A stretch of DNA of 64,000 bases from Delphinus delphis (lineage: Eukaryota; Chordata; Mammalia; Artiodactyla; Delphinidae), in assembly GCF_949987515.2 (NCBI RefSeq), contig NW_027192659.1:3286001-3350000 (forward strand). The letters are read 5' to 3'. The translations under genes and the position numbers were made by a program. Under the pieces are notes generated by a model. That model did no database searches. It was not told where the DNA came from and saw only the letters and a list, made by a program, of their open reading frames with translations. This document shows positions 13,241 through 26,220 of the stretch, piece by piece; position 1 is the first letter of the stretch, and the number at the start of each line of letters is the position of its first letter.

Positions 13241-16200
13241 TTTAGGGTCCAGGGGAGGGTACGACAACGCTTTAGGGGGAGAGTACATGTGAGGGCGCAG
13301 GTTAGTGTTAGCGTACGGGTTAGGATTAGCGGACGGGTAAGTATCAGGTTTCGGGGAAGGTTTAGGTTTAGGGTTCGTGCTAGGGTTAGGGTTAGGGGAC
13401 GGGGACGGTTTAGGGTCCAGGAGAGGGTACGACAACGCTTTAGGGGGAGCGTAGGTGTGAGGGCGCGGGTTAGTGTTAGCGTATGGGTTAGGATTAGGGG
13501 ACGGGTGAGGGTCAGTCTTCGGGTAAGCGTTAGGGTTAGGGTTAGGGCTAGGGTTAGGGTTAGGGGATAGGAAGGTTTAGGGTCCAGGTGAGGGTACGAC
13601 AACGCTTTACTGGGAGCGTACGTGTGAGGGCACGGGTTAGTGTTAGCGTACGGGATAGGATTAGGGGACGGGTGAGCGTCAGTCTTCGGGAAAGGGTTAG
13701 TGTTAGGGTTCGGGCCAGTGTTAAGGTTAGGGGACGGGGACGGTTTAGGGTCCAGGGGAGGGTACGACAACGCTTTAGGGGGAGCGTATGTGTGAGGGCG
13801 CGGGTTAGTGTTAGCGTACGGGTTACGATTAGCGGACGGGTGAGTATCAGGTTTCGGGGAAGGGTTAGGGTTAGGGTTCGTGCTAGGGTTAGGGTTAGGG
13901 GACGGGGACGGTTTAGGTTCCAGGAGAGGGTACGACAACGCTTTAGGGGGAGCGTAGGTGTGAGGGCGCGGGTTAGTGTTAGCGTACGGGTTAGGATTAG
14001 AGGACGGGTGAGGGTCAGTCTTCGGGGAAGCGTTAGGGTTAGGGTTCGGGCTAGCGTTAGGGTTAGGGGATGGGAAGGTTTAGGGTCCAGGTGAGGGTAC
14101 GACAACGCTTTAGGGGGAGCGTACGTGTGAGGGCTCGGGTTAGTGTTAGCGTACGGGATAGGATTTGGGGACGGGTGAGGGTCAGGCTTCGGGAAAGGGT
14201 TAGGGTTAGGGTTCGGGCTAGGGTTAGTGTTAGGGGACGGGGACGGTTTAGGGTCCAGGGGAGGGTACGACAACGCTTTAGGGAGAGCGTACGTGTGAGG
14301 GTGAAGGTTAGTGTTAGCGTACGGGTTAGGATTAGGGGACGGGTGAGGGTAAGGCTTCGGGGAAGGGTTAGGGTTAGGGTTCGTGCTAGGGTTAGGGTTA
14401 GGGGACGGGGACGGTTTAGGGTCCAGGGGAGGGTACGACAAAGCTTTAGGGGGAGCGTACGTGTAAGGGCGCGGGATAGTGTTAGCGTACGGGTTAGGAT
14501 TAGGGGACGGGTGAGGGTCAGGCTTCGGGGAAGGGTTAGGGTTAGGGTTCGGGCTAGGGTTAGGGTTAGGGGACGGGGACGGTTTAGGTTCCAGGAGAGT
14601 GTACGACAACGCTTTAGGGGGAACGTATGTGTGAGGGCGCGGGTTATTTTTAGCGTACGGGTTAGGGTTAGGGGACGGGTGAGTGTCAAGCTTCGGGGAA
14701 GGGTTAGGGTTAGGGTTCGGGCTAGGGTTAGGGTTAGGGGACGGGGACGGTTTAGGGTCCAGGTGAGGGTACGACAACGCTTTAGGGGAGCGTACGTGTG
14801 AGGGCGCGGGTTAGTGTTAGCGTACGGGTTAGGATTAGGGGACGGGTGAGGGTCAGGCTTCGAGGAAGGGTTAGGGTTACGGTTCGGGCTAGGGTTAGTG
14901 TTAGGGGACGGGGACGGTTTAGGGTCCAGGGGAGGGTACGACGACGCTTTAGGGGGAGGGTACGTGTGAGGGCGCCGGTTAGTGTTAGCGTACGGGTTAG
15001 GATTAGGGGACGGGTGAGGGTCAGGCTTCGGGGAAGGGTTAGGGTTAGGGTTCGGGCTAGGGTTAGGGTTAGGGGACGGGACCGGTTTAGGTTCCAGGGG
15101 AGGGTACGACAACGCTTTAGGGGGAGCGTAGGTGTGAGGGCGCGGGTTAGTGTTGGCGTACGGGTTAGGATTAGGGGATGCGTGGGAGTCAGGCTTCGGG
15201 GAAGGGTTAGGGTTAGGGTTCGGTCTAGGGTTAGGGTTAGGGGAAGGGGACGGTTTAGGGTCCAGGGGAGGGTACGACAATGCTTTAGGGGGAGCGTATG
15301 TGTGAGGGCATGAGTTAGTGTAAGTGTACGGGTTAGGATTAGGGGACGGGTGAGGGTCAGGCTCTGGGGAAGTGTTAGGGTTAGGATTCGGGCTAGGGTT
15401 AGGGTTAGGGCACGGGGACGGTTTAGGGTCCAGGGGAGGGTACGACAACGCTTTAGGGGGAGCGTACGTGTGAGGGCGCGGGTTAGTGTTAGCGTACGTG
15501 TTAGGATTAGGGGACGGGTGAGGGTCAGGTTTCGGGGAAGGGTTAGGGTTTGGGCTATGGTTAGGGATAGGGGATGGGGACGGTTTAGGGTCCAGGGGAG
15601 GGTACGACAACGCTTTAGGGGGAGCGTACGTGTAAGGGCGCGGGATAGTGTTAGCGTACGGGTTAGGATTAGGGGACGGGTGAGGGTCAGGCTTCGGGGA
15701 AGGGTTAGGGTTAGGGTTCGGGCTAGGGTTAGGGTTAGGGGACGGGGACGGTTTAGGGTCAAGGAGAGTGTACGACAACGCTTTAGGGGGAACGTACGTG
15801 TGAGGGCGCGGGTTATTTTTAGCGTACGGGTTAGGATTAGGGGACGGGTGAGGGTCAGGCTTCGGGGAAGGGTTAGGGTTAGGGTTCGTGCTAGGGTTAG
15901 GTTTAGGAGACGGGGACGGTTTAGGGTCCAGGGGAGGGTACGACAACACTTTAGGGGGAGCGTAGGTGTGAGGGCGCGGGTTAGTGTTAGCGTACGGGTT
16001 AGGATTAGGGGACGGGTGAGGGTCAGGCTTCGGGGAAGGGTTAGGGTTAGGGTTCGGGCTAGGGTTAGGGTTAGGGGATGGGGAAGGTTTACGGTCCAGT
16101 TGAGGGTACGACAACGCTTTAGGGGGAGCGTAGGTGTGAGGGCGCGGGATAGTGTTAGCGTACGGGTTAGGATTAGGGGACAGGTGAGGGTCAGGCTTCG

Positions 16201-17479
16201 GGGAAGGGTTAGGGTTAGGGTTCGGGCTAGGGTTAGGGTTAGGGGACGGGGACGGTTTAGGGTCCAGGGGAGGGTACGACAACACTTTAGGGGCAACGTA
16301 GGTGTGAGGGCGTGGGTTAGTGTTAGCGTATGGGTTAGGATTAGGGGACGGGTGAGAGTCAGGCTTCGGTGAAGGCTTAGGGTTAGGGTTCGGGCTAGGG
16401 TTAGGGTTAGGGGACGGGGACGGTTTAGGGTCCAGGGGAGGGTACGACAACGCTTTAGGGGGAGCGTACATGTGAGGGCGCGGGTTAGTGTTAGCGTACG
16501 GGTTAGGATTAGGGGACGGGTGAGGGTCAGGCTTCGGGGAGGGGTTAGGGTTAGGGTTCGGGCTAGGGTTAGTGTTTGGGGACGGGGACGGTTTAGGGTC
16601 CAGGGGAGGGTACGACAACGCTTTAGGGGGAGCATACGTGTGAGGGCGCGGGTTAGTGTTAGCGTACGGGTGAGGATTAGGGGACGGGTGAGGGTCAGGC
16701 TTCGGGGAAGGGTTAGGGTTAGGGTTCAGGCTAGGGTTAGGGTTAGGGGACGGGGACGGTTTAGGGTCCAGGGGAGGGTACGAAAATGCTTTAGGGGGAG
16801 CGTACGTGTGAGGGCGCGGGTTAGTGTTAGCGTACGGGTTAGGATTAGGGTACGGGTGAGGGTCAGGCTTCGTGGAAGGGTTAGGGTTAGGGTTCGGTCT
16901 AGGGTTAGGGGACGGGGACGGTTTAGGGTCCAGGGGAGGGTATGACAACGCTTTAGGGGGAGCGTATGTGTGAGGACGCGGGTTAGTGTTAGCGTACGGG
17001 TTAGGATTAGGGGACGGGTGAGGGTCAGGCTTAGGGGAAGGGTTAGGGTTAGGATTCCCGCTAGGGTTAGGCTTAGGGGACGGGGACGGTTTAGGGTCCA
17101 GGGGAGGTTACGACAACGCTTTAGGGGGAGCGTACGTGTGAGGGCGTGGGTTAGTGTTAGCGTACGGGTTAAGATTAGGGGCCGGGTGAGGGTCAGGCTT
17201 CGGGGAAGGCTTAGGGTTAGGGTTCGGGCTAGGGTTAGGGTTAGGGGACGGGGACAGTTTAGGGTCCAGGGGAGGGTACGACAACGCTTTAGGGGGAGCG
17301 TACATGTGAGGACGCGGGTTAGTGTTAGCGTACGGGTTAGGATTAGGGGACGGGTGAGGGTCAGGCTTAGGGGAAGGCTTAGGGGTAGGGTTCAGGCTAG
17401 GGTTAGGGTTAGGGGACGGGGACGGTTTAGGGTCCAGGGGAGGGTACGACAACGCTTTAGGGGGAGCGTACGAGTGAGG

Positions 17480-20400
17480 GCGCGGGTTAGTGTTAGCGTA
17501 CGGGTTACGATTAGGGGACGCGTGAGGGTCAGGCTTCGGGGAAGCTTTAGGGTTAGGGTTTGGGGTACGGTTAAGTTTAGGGGACGGGGACGGTTTAGGG
17601 TCCAGGGGAGGGTACGACAACGCTTTAGGGGGAGCGTACGTGTGAGGGCGCGGGTTAGTGTTAGCGTACGGGTTAGGATTAGGGGACGGGTGAGGGTCAG
17701 GCTTCGGGGTAGGATTAGGGTTAGGGTTCGGGCTAGGGTTAGGGTTAGGGGACGGGGACGGTTTAGGGTCCAGGTGAGGGTACGACAACGCTTTAGGGGG
17801 AGCGTAGGTGTGAGGGCGCGGGTTAGTGTTAGCGTACGGGTTAGGATTAGGGGACGGGTGAGGGTCAGGCTTCGGGGAAGGGTTAGGGTTAGGGTTCGGG
17901 CTAGGGTTAGGGTTAGGGTACGGGGACGGTTTAGGGTCCAGGGGAGGGTACGACAACGCTTTAGGGGGAGCGCACGTGTGAGGGCGCGGGTTAGTGTTAG
18001 CATACGGGTTAGGATTATGGGACGGGTGAGAGTCAGGCTTCGGGGAAGGGTTACGGTTTGGGTTCGGGCTAGGGTTAGGGTTAGGGGACGGGGACGGTTT
18101 AGGGTCCAGCTGAGGGTACGACAACGTTTTAAGGGGAGCGTAGGTGTGAGAGCGCGGGTTAGTGTTAGCGTACGGGTTAGGATTATGGGACTGGTGAGGG
18201 TCAGGCTTCGGGGAAGGCTTAGGGTTAGGGTTCGGGCTAGGGTTAGGGTTAGGGGACGGGGACGGTTTAGGGTCCAGCGGAGGGTACGACAACGCTTTGG
18301 GGGGAGCGTACGTGTGAGGGCGCGGGTTAGTGTTAGCGTACGGGTTAGTATTAGGGGACGGGTGAGGGTCAGGCTTCGGGGAAGTCTTAGGGGTAGGGTT
18401 CGGGCTAGGGTTAGGGTTAGGGGACGGGGACGGTTTAGGGTCCAGGGGAGGGTACGACAACGCTTTAGGGGGAGCGTAGGTGTGAGGACGTGGGTTAGTG
18501 TTAGCGTACGAGTTAGGATTAGGGGACGGATGAGGGTCAGGCTTCGGAGAAGGGTTAGTGTTAGGGTTCGGGCTACGGTTAGGGTTCGGGAACGGGGACA
18601 GTTTAGGGTCCAGGGGAGGGTACGACAACGCTTTAGGGGGAACGTAGGTGTGAGGGCGCGGGTTAGTGTTAGCGTACGGGTCAGGATTAGGGGACGGGTG
18701 AGGGTCAGGCTTCGGGGAAGGGTTAGGGTTAGTGTTCGGGCCAGGGTTAAGGTTAGGGGACGGGGACGGTTTAGGGTCCAGGGGAGGGTACGACAACGCT
18801 TTAGGGGGAGCGTACCTGTGAGGGCGCGGGTTAGTGTTAGCGTACAGGTTAGGATTAGGGGACGGGTGAGGGTCAGGCTTCGGGGAACGGTTAGAGTTAG
18901 GGTTCGGGCTAGGGTTAGGGTTAGGGGACGGGGACGGTTTAGGGTCCAGGAGAGGGTACCACAACGCTTTAGGGGGAGCATAGGTGTGAGGGCGCGGGTT
19001 AGTGTTAGGGTACGGGTTAGGATTAGGGGACGGGTGAGGGTCAGGCTTCGGGGAAGGGTTAGGGTTAGGGTTCGTGCTAGGGTTAGGTTTAGGAGACGGG
19101 GACGGTTTAGGGTCCAGGGGAGGGTACGACAACACTTTAGGGGAAGCGTAGGTGTGAGGGTGCGGGTTAGTGTTAGCGTACGGGTTAGGATTAGGGGACG
19201 GGTGAGGGTCAGGCTTCGTGGAAGGGTTAGGGTTAGGGTTCGGGGTAGGGTTAGGGTTAGGGGACGGGGACGGTTTGGGTCCAGGTGAGGGTACGACAAC
19301 GCTTTAGGGGGAGCGTAGGTGTGAGGGCGCGGGATAGTGTTAGCGTACGGGTTAGGATTAGGGGACAGGTGAGGGTCAGGCTTCGGGGAAGGGTTAGGGT
19401 TAGGTTCTGGGCTAGGGTTAGGGTTAGGGTACGGGGACGGTTTAGGGTCCAGGGGAGGGTACGACAACGCTTTAGGGGGAGCGCACGTTTGAGGGCGCGG
19501 GTTAGTGTTAGCGTACGGGTTAGGATTAGGGGACGGGTGAGGGTCAGGCTTCGGGGAAGGGTTACGATTAGGGTTCGGGCTAGGGTTAGGGATAGGGGAC
19601 GGGGACGGTTTAGGGTCCAGGGGAGGGTACGGCAACGCTTTAAGGGGAGCGTAGGTGTGAGGGCGCGGGTTAGTGTTAGCGTACGGGTTAGGATTATGGG
19701 ACTGGTGAGGGTCAGGCTTCGGGGAAGGCTTAGGGTTAGGGTTCGGGCTAGGGTTAGGGTTAGGGGACGGGGACGGTTTAGGGTCCAGGGGAGGGTACGA
19801 CAACGCTTTGGGGGGAGCGTACGTGTGAGGGCGCGGGTTAGTGTTAGCGTACGGGTTAGGATTAGGGGACGGGTGAGGGTCAGGCAACGGGGAAGGCTTA
19901 GGATTAGGGTTCGTTCTAGGGTCAGGGTTAGGGGACGGGGAGAGATTAGGGTCCAGGGGAGGGTACGACAATGCTTTAGGGGGAGCGTACGTGTGAGGGA
20001 GCGGGTTAGTGTTAGCGTACGGGTTAGGATTAGGGGACGGGTGAGGGTCAGGCTTCGGGGAAATCTTAGGGGTAGGGTTCGGGCTAGGGTTAGTGTTAGG
20101 GGACGGGGACGCTTTAGGGTCCAGGGGAGGGTACTACAACGCTTTAGGGGGAGCGTACCTGTGAGGGCGCGGGTTAGTGTTAGCGTACGGGTTAGGATTA
20201 GGGGACGGGTGAGGGTCAGGCTTCGGGGAACGGTTAGAGTTAGGGTTCGGGCTAGGGTTAGGGTTAGGGGACGGGGACGCTTTAGGGTCCAGGGTAGGGT
20301 ACGAAAATGCATTAGGGGGAGCGTACGTGTGAGGGCGCGATTAGTGTTAGCGTACGGGATAGGATTAGGGGACGGTGAGGGTCAGGCTTCGGGAAAGGGT

Positions 20401-21360
20401 TAGGGTTAGTGTTCGGGCTAGGGTTAGGGTTAGGGGACGGGGACGATTTAGGGTCCAGGGGAGGGTACGACAACGCTTTAGGGGGAGAGTACGTGTGAGG
20501 GCGCGGGTTAGTGTTAGCGTACGGGTTAGGATTAGCGGACGGGTAAGTATCAGGTTTCGGGGAAGGGTTAGGGTTAGGGTTCGTGCTAGGGTTAGGGTTA
20601 GGGGACGGGGACGGTTTAGGGTCCAGGAGAGGGTACGACAACGCTTTAGGGGGAGCGTAGGTGTGAGGGCGCGGGTTAGTGTTAGCGTACGGGTTAGGAT
20701 TAGGGGACGGGTGAGGGTCAGTCTTCGGGGAAGCGTTAGGGATAGGGTTAGGGCTAGGGTTAGGGTTAGGGGATGGGAAGGTTTAGGGTCCAGGTGAGGG
20801 TACGACAACGCTTTACGGGGAGCGTACGTGTGAGGGCACGGGTTAGTGTTAGCGTACGGGATAGGATTAGGGGACGGGTGAGCGTCAGGCTTCGGGAAAG
20901 GGTTAGGGTTAGGGTTCGGGCCAGTGTTAAGGTTAGGGGACGGGGTCGGTTTAGGGTCCAGGGGAGGGTACGAAAACGCTTTAGGGGGAGCGTATGTGTG
21001 AGGGCGCGGGTTAGTGTTAGCGTATGGGTTAGGATTAGCGGACGGGTGAGTATCAGGTTTCGGGGAAGGGTTAGGGTTAGGGTTCGTGCTAGGGTTAGGG
21101 TTAGGGGACGGGTACGGTTTAGGTTCCAGGAGAGGGTACGACAACGCTTTAGGGGGAGCGTAGGTGTGAGGGCGCGGGTTAGTGTTAGCGTACGGGTTAG
21201 GATTAGGGGACGGGTGAGGGTCAGTCTTCGGGGAAGCGTTAGGGTTAGGGTTAGGGCTAGGGTTAGGGATAGGGGATGGGAAGGTTTAGGGTCCAGGTGA
21301 GGGTACGACAACGCTTTAGGGGGAGCGTACGTGTGAGGGCACGGGTTAGTGTTAGCGTAC
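17480..21360 (+). repeat. near-identical 3.9 kb block, copy 1
   Basis: It aligns with 22340-26220 at a constant offset of 4860 with no indel. Reading line by line I saw about five substitutions: in the region of 18127, 18288, 18793, 19407 and 19632. Homology stops sharply on the right near 21360, where this copy enters a class A marker monomer and its partner does not. The block contains distinctive TACCACAACG and AGCGCACG monomers. A third copy at 33402-36110 aligns at an offset of 15922. Confidence 0.93.
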
Positions 21361-22339
21361 GGGTTAGGATTAGGGTACGGGGTGAGGGTCAGGCTTCGTG
21401 GAAGGGTTAGGGTTAGGGTTCGGTCTAGGGTTAGGGGACGGGGACGGTTTAGGGTCCAGGGGAGGGTACGACAACGCTTTAGGGGGAGCGTACGTGTGAA
21501 GGCACGGGTTAGTGTTAGCGTACGGGTTAGGATTAGGGGACGGGTGAGGGTCAGGCTTCAGAGAAGGGTTAGTTTTAGGGTTCGGGCTAGGGTTAGGGTT
21601 AGGGGACGGGGATGGTTTAGGGTCCAGGGGAGGCTACGACAATGCATTAGGGGGAGCGTACGTGTGAGGGCGTGATTAGTGTTAGCGTACGGGATAGGAT
21701 TAGGGGACGGTGAGGGTCAGGCTTCGGGAAAGGTTTAGGGTTAGGGTTCGTGCTAGGGTTAGGCTTAGGGGACGGGGACAGTTTAGGGCGCAGGGGAGGG
21801 TACGACAACGCTTTAGGGGGAGCGTACGTGTGAGGGCGCGGGTTAGTGTTAGCGTACGGGTTAGGATTAGGGGACGGGTGAGGGTCAGGCTTCGGGGAAG
21901 GGTTAGGGTTAGGGTTCGGTCTAGGGTTAGGGTTAGGGGACGGGGACGGTTTAGGGTCCAGGGGAGGGTACGACAACGCTTAAGGGGGAGGGTACATGTG
22001 AGGGCGTGGGTTAGTGTTAGCGTACGGGTTAGCATTAGGGGACGGGTGAGGGTCAGGCTTCGGGGAAGTGTTAGGGTTACGGTTCGGGCTAGGGTTAGGG
22101 TTAGGGGACGGGGACGGTTTAGGGTCCAGGGGAGGGTACGACAACGCTTTAGGGGGAGCATACGTGTGAGGGCGCGGGTTAGTCTTAGCGTACGGGTTAG
22201 GATTATGGGACGGGTGAGGGACAGGCTTCGGGGAAGGCTTAGGGTTAGGGTTCGGGCTAGGGTTAGGGTTAGGGGACGGGGACGGTTTAGGGTCCAGGGG
22301 AGGGTACGACAACACTTTAGGGGGAGGGTACGTGTGAGG

Positions 22340-25300
22340 GCGCGGGTTAGTGTTAGCGTACGGGTTACGATTAGGGGACGCGTGAGGGTCAGGCTTCGGG
22401 GAAGCTTTAGGGTTAGGGTTTGGGGTACGGTTAAGTTTAGGGGACGGGGACGGTTTAGGGTCCAGGGGAGGGTACGACAACGCTTTAGGGGGAGCGTACG
22501 TGTGAGGGCGCGGGTTAGTGTTAGCGTACGGGTTAGGATTAGGGGACGGGTGAGGGTCAGGCTTCGGGGTAGGATTAGGGTTAGGGTTCGGGCTAGGGTT
22601 AGGGTTAGGGGACGGGGACGGTTTAGGGTCCAGGTGAGGGTACGACAACGCTTTAGGGGGAGCGTAGGTGTGAGGGCGCGGGTTAGTGTTAGCGTACGGG
22701 TTAGGATTAGGGGACGGGTGAGGGTCAGGCTTCGGGGAAGGGTTAGGGTTAGGGTTCGGGCTAGGGTTAGGGTTAGGGTACGGGGACGGTTTAGGGTCCA
22801 GGGGAGGGTACGACAACGCTTTAGGGGGAGCGCACGTGTGAGGGCGCGGGTTAGTGTTAGCATACGGGTTAGGATTATGGGACGGGTGAGAGTCAGGCTT
22901 CGGGGAAGGGTTACGGTTTGGGTTCGGGCTAGGGTTAGGGTTAGGGGACGGGGACGGTTTAGGGTCCAGCTGAGGGTACGACAACGCTTTAAGGGGAGCG
23001 TAGGTGTGAGAGCGCGGGTTAGTGTTAGCGTACGGGTTAGGATTATGGGACTGGTGAGGGTCAGGCTTCGGGGAAGGCTTAGGGTTAGGGTTCGGGCTAG
23101 GGTTAGGGTTAGGGGACGGGGACGGTTTAGGGTCCAGGGGAGGGTACGACAACGCTTTGGGGGGAGCGTACGTGTGAGGGCGCGGGTTAGTGTTAGCGTA
23201 CGGGTTAGTATTAGGGGACGGGTGAGGGTCAGGCTTCGGGGAAGTCTTAGGGGTAGGGTTCGGGCTAGGGTTAGGGTTAGGGGACGGGGACGGTTTAGGG
23301 TCCAGGGGAGGGTACGACAACGCTTTAGGGGGAGCGTAGGTGTGAGGACGTGGGTTAGTGTTAGCGTACGAGTTAGGATTAGGGGACGGATGAGGGTCAG
23401 GCTTCGGAGAAGGGTTAGTGTTAGGGTTCGGGCTACGGTTAGGGTTCGGGAACGGGGACAGTTTAGGGTCCAGGGGAGGGTACGACAACGCTTTAGGGGG
23501 AACGTAGGTGTGAGGGCGCGGGTTAGTGTTAGCGTACGGGTCAGGATTAGGGGACGGGTGAGGGTCAGGCTTCGGGGAAGGGTTAGGGTTAGTGTTCGGG
23601 CCAGGGTTAAGGTTAGGGGACGGGGACGGTTTAGGGTCCAGGGGAGGGTACGTCAACGCTTTAGGGGGAGCGTACCTGTGAGGGCGCGGGTTAGTGTTAG
23701 CGTACAGGTTAGGATTAGGGGACGGGTGAGGGTCAGGCTTCGGGGAACGGTTAGAGTTAGGGTTCGGGCTAGGGTTAGGGTTAGGGGACGGGGACGGTTT
23801 AGGGTCCAGGAGAGGGTACCACAACGCTTTAGGGGGAGCATAGGTGTGAGGGCGCGGGTTAGTGTTAGGGTACGGGTTAGGATTAGGGGACGGGTGAGGG
23901 TCAGGCTTCGGGGAAGGGTTAGGGTTAGGGTTCGTGCTAGGGTTAGGTTTAGGAGACGGGGACGGTTTAGGGTCCAGGGGAGGGTACGACAACACTTTAG
24001 GGGAAGCGTAGGTGTGAGGGTGCGGGTTAGTGTTAGCGTACGGGTTAGGATTAGGGGACGGGTGAGGGTCAGGCTTCGTGGAAGGGTTAGGGTTAGGGTT
24101 CGGGGTAGGGTTAGGGTTAGGGGACGGGGACGGTTTGGGTCCAGGTGAGGGTACGACAACGCTTTAGGGGGAGCGTAGGTGTGAGGGCGCGGGATAGTGT
24201 TAGCGTACGGGTTAGGATTAGGGGACAGGTGAGGGTCAGGCTTCGGGGAAGGGTTAGGGTTAGGTTTTGGGCTAGGGTTAGGGTTAGGGTACGGGGACGG
24301 TTTAGGGTCCAGGGGAGGGTACGACAACGCTTTAGGGGGAGCGCACGTTTGAGGGCGCGGGTTAGTGTTAGCGTACGGGTTAGGATTAGGGGACGGGTGA
24401 GGGTCAGGCTTCGGGGAAGGGTTACGATTAGGGTTCGGGCTAGGGTTAGGGATAGGGGACGGGGACGGTTTAGGGTCCAGGGGAGGGTACGACAACGCTT
24501 TAAGGGGAGCGTAGGTGTGAGGGCGCGGGTTAGTGTTAGCGTACGGGTTAGGATTATGGGACTGGTGAGGGTCAGGCTTCGGGGAAGGCTTAGGGTTAGG
24601 GTTCGGGCTAGGGTTAGGGTTAGGGGACGGGGACGGTTTAGGGTCCAGGGGAGGGTACGACAACGCTTTGGGGGGAGCGTACGTGTGAGGGCGCGGGTTA
24701 GTGTTAGCGTACGGGTTAGGATTAGGGGACGGGTGAGGGTCAGGCAACGGGGAAGGCTTAGGATTAGGGTTCGTTCTAGGGTCAGGGTTAGGGGACGGGG
24801 AGAGATTAGGGTCCAGGGGAGGGTACGACAATGCTTTAGGGGGAGCGTACGTGTGAGGGAGCGGGTTAGTGTTAGCGTACGGGTTAGGATTAGGGGACGG
24901 GTGAGGGTCAGGCTTCGGGGAAATCTTAGGGGTAGGGTTCGGGCTAGGGTTAGTGTTAGGGGACGGGGACGCTTTAGGGTCCAGGGGAGGGTACTACAAC
25001 GCTTTAGGGGGAGCGTACCTGTGAGGGCGCGGGTTAGTGTTAGCGTACGGGTTAGGATTAGGGGACGGGTGAGGGTCAGGCTTCGGGGAACGGTTAGAGT
25101 TAGGGTTCGGGCTAGGGTTAGGGTTAGGGGACGGGGACGCTTTAGGGTCCAGGGTAGGGTACGAAAATGCATTAGGGGGAGCGTACGTGTGAGGGCGCGA
25201 TTAGTGTTAGCGTACGGGATAGGATTAGGGGACGGTGAGGGTCAGGCTTCGGGAAAGGGTTAGGGTTAGTGTTCGGGCTAGGGTTAGGGTTAGGGGACGG

Positions 25301-26220
25301 GGACGATTTAGGGTCCAGGGGAGGGTACGACAACGCTTTAGGGGGAGAGTACGTGTGAGGGCGCGGGTTAGTGTTAGCGTACGGGTTAGGATTAGCGGAC
25401 GGGTAAGTATCAGGTTTCGGGGAAGGGTTAGGGTTAGGGTTCGTGCTAGGGTTAGGGTTAGGGGACGGGGACGGTTTAGGGTCCAGGAGAGGGTACGACA
25501 ACGCTTTAGGGGGAGCGTAGGTGTGAGGGCGCGGGTTAGTGTTAGCGTACGGGTTAGGATTAGGGGACGGGTGAGGGTCAGTCTTCGGGGAAGCGTTAGG
25601 GATAGGGTTAGGGCTAGGGTTAGGGTTAGGGGATGGGAAGGTTTAGGGTCCAGGTGAGGGTACGACAACGCTTTACGGGGAGCGTACGTGTGAGGGCACG
25701 GGTTAGTGTTAGCGTACGGGATAGGATTAGGGGACGGGTGAGCGTCAGGCTTCGGGAAAGGGTTAGGGTTAGGGTTCGGGCCAGTGTTAAGGTTAGGGGA
25801 CGGGGTCGGTTTAGGGTCCAGGGGAGGGTACGAAAACGCTTTAGGGGGAGCGTATGTGTGAGGGCGCGGGTTAGTGTTAGCGTATGGGTTAGGATTAGCG
25901 GACGGGTGAGTATCAGGTTTCGGGGAAGGGTTAGGGTTAGGGTTCGTGCTAGGGTTAGGGTTAGGGGACGGGTACGGTTTAGGTTCCAGGAGAGGGTACG
26001 ACAACGCTTTAGGGGGAGCGTAGGTGTGAGGGCGCGGGTTAGTGTTAGCGTACGGGTTAGGATTAGGGGACGGGTGAGGGTCAGTCTTCGGGGAAGCGTT
26101 AGGGTTAGGGTTAGGGCTAGGGTTAGGGATAGGGGATGGGAAGGTTTAGGGTCCAGGTGAGGGTACGACAACGCTTTAGGGGGAGCGTACGTGTGAGGGC
26201 ACGGGTTAGTGTTAGCGTAC
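22340..26220 (+). repeat. near-identical 3.9 kb block, copy 2
   Basis: This is the partner of 17480-21360 at +4860. It is also the left part of the longer 22340-31600 duplication whose partner is 33402-42835. Confidence 0.93.

Noticed and set aside
21710..24148. Arg-Val rich 812-residue protein on the plus strand (also 16970-19288 and 32892-35210)
   Set aside because: It has a 56-residue period with no domain or composition change, and an equally long Pro-rich frame is open on the opposite strand. It is the AGGGTT reading of the satellite.
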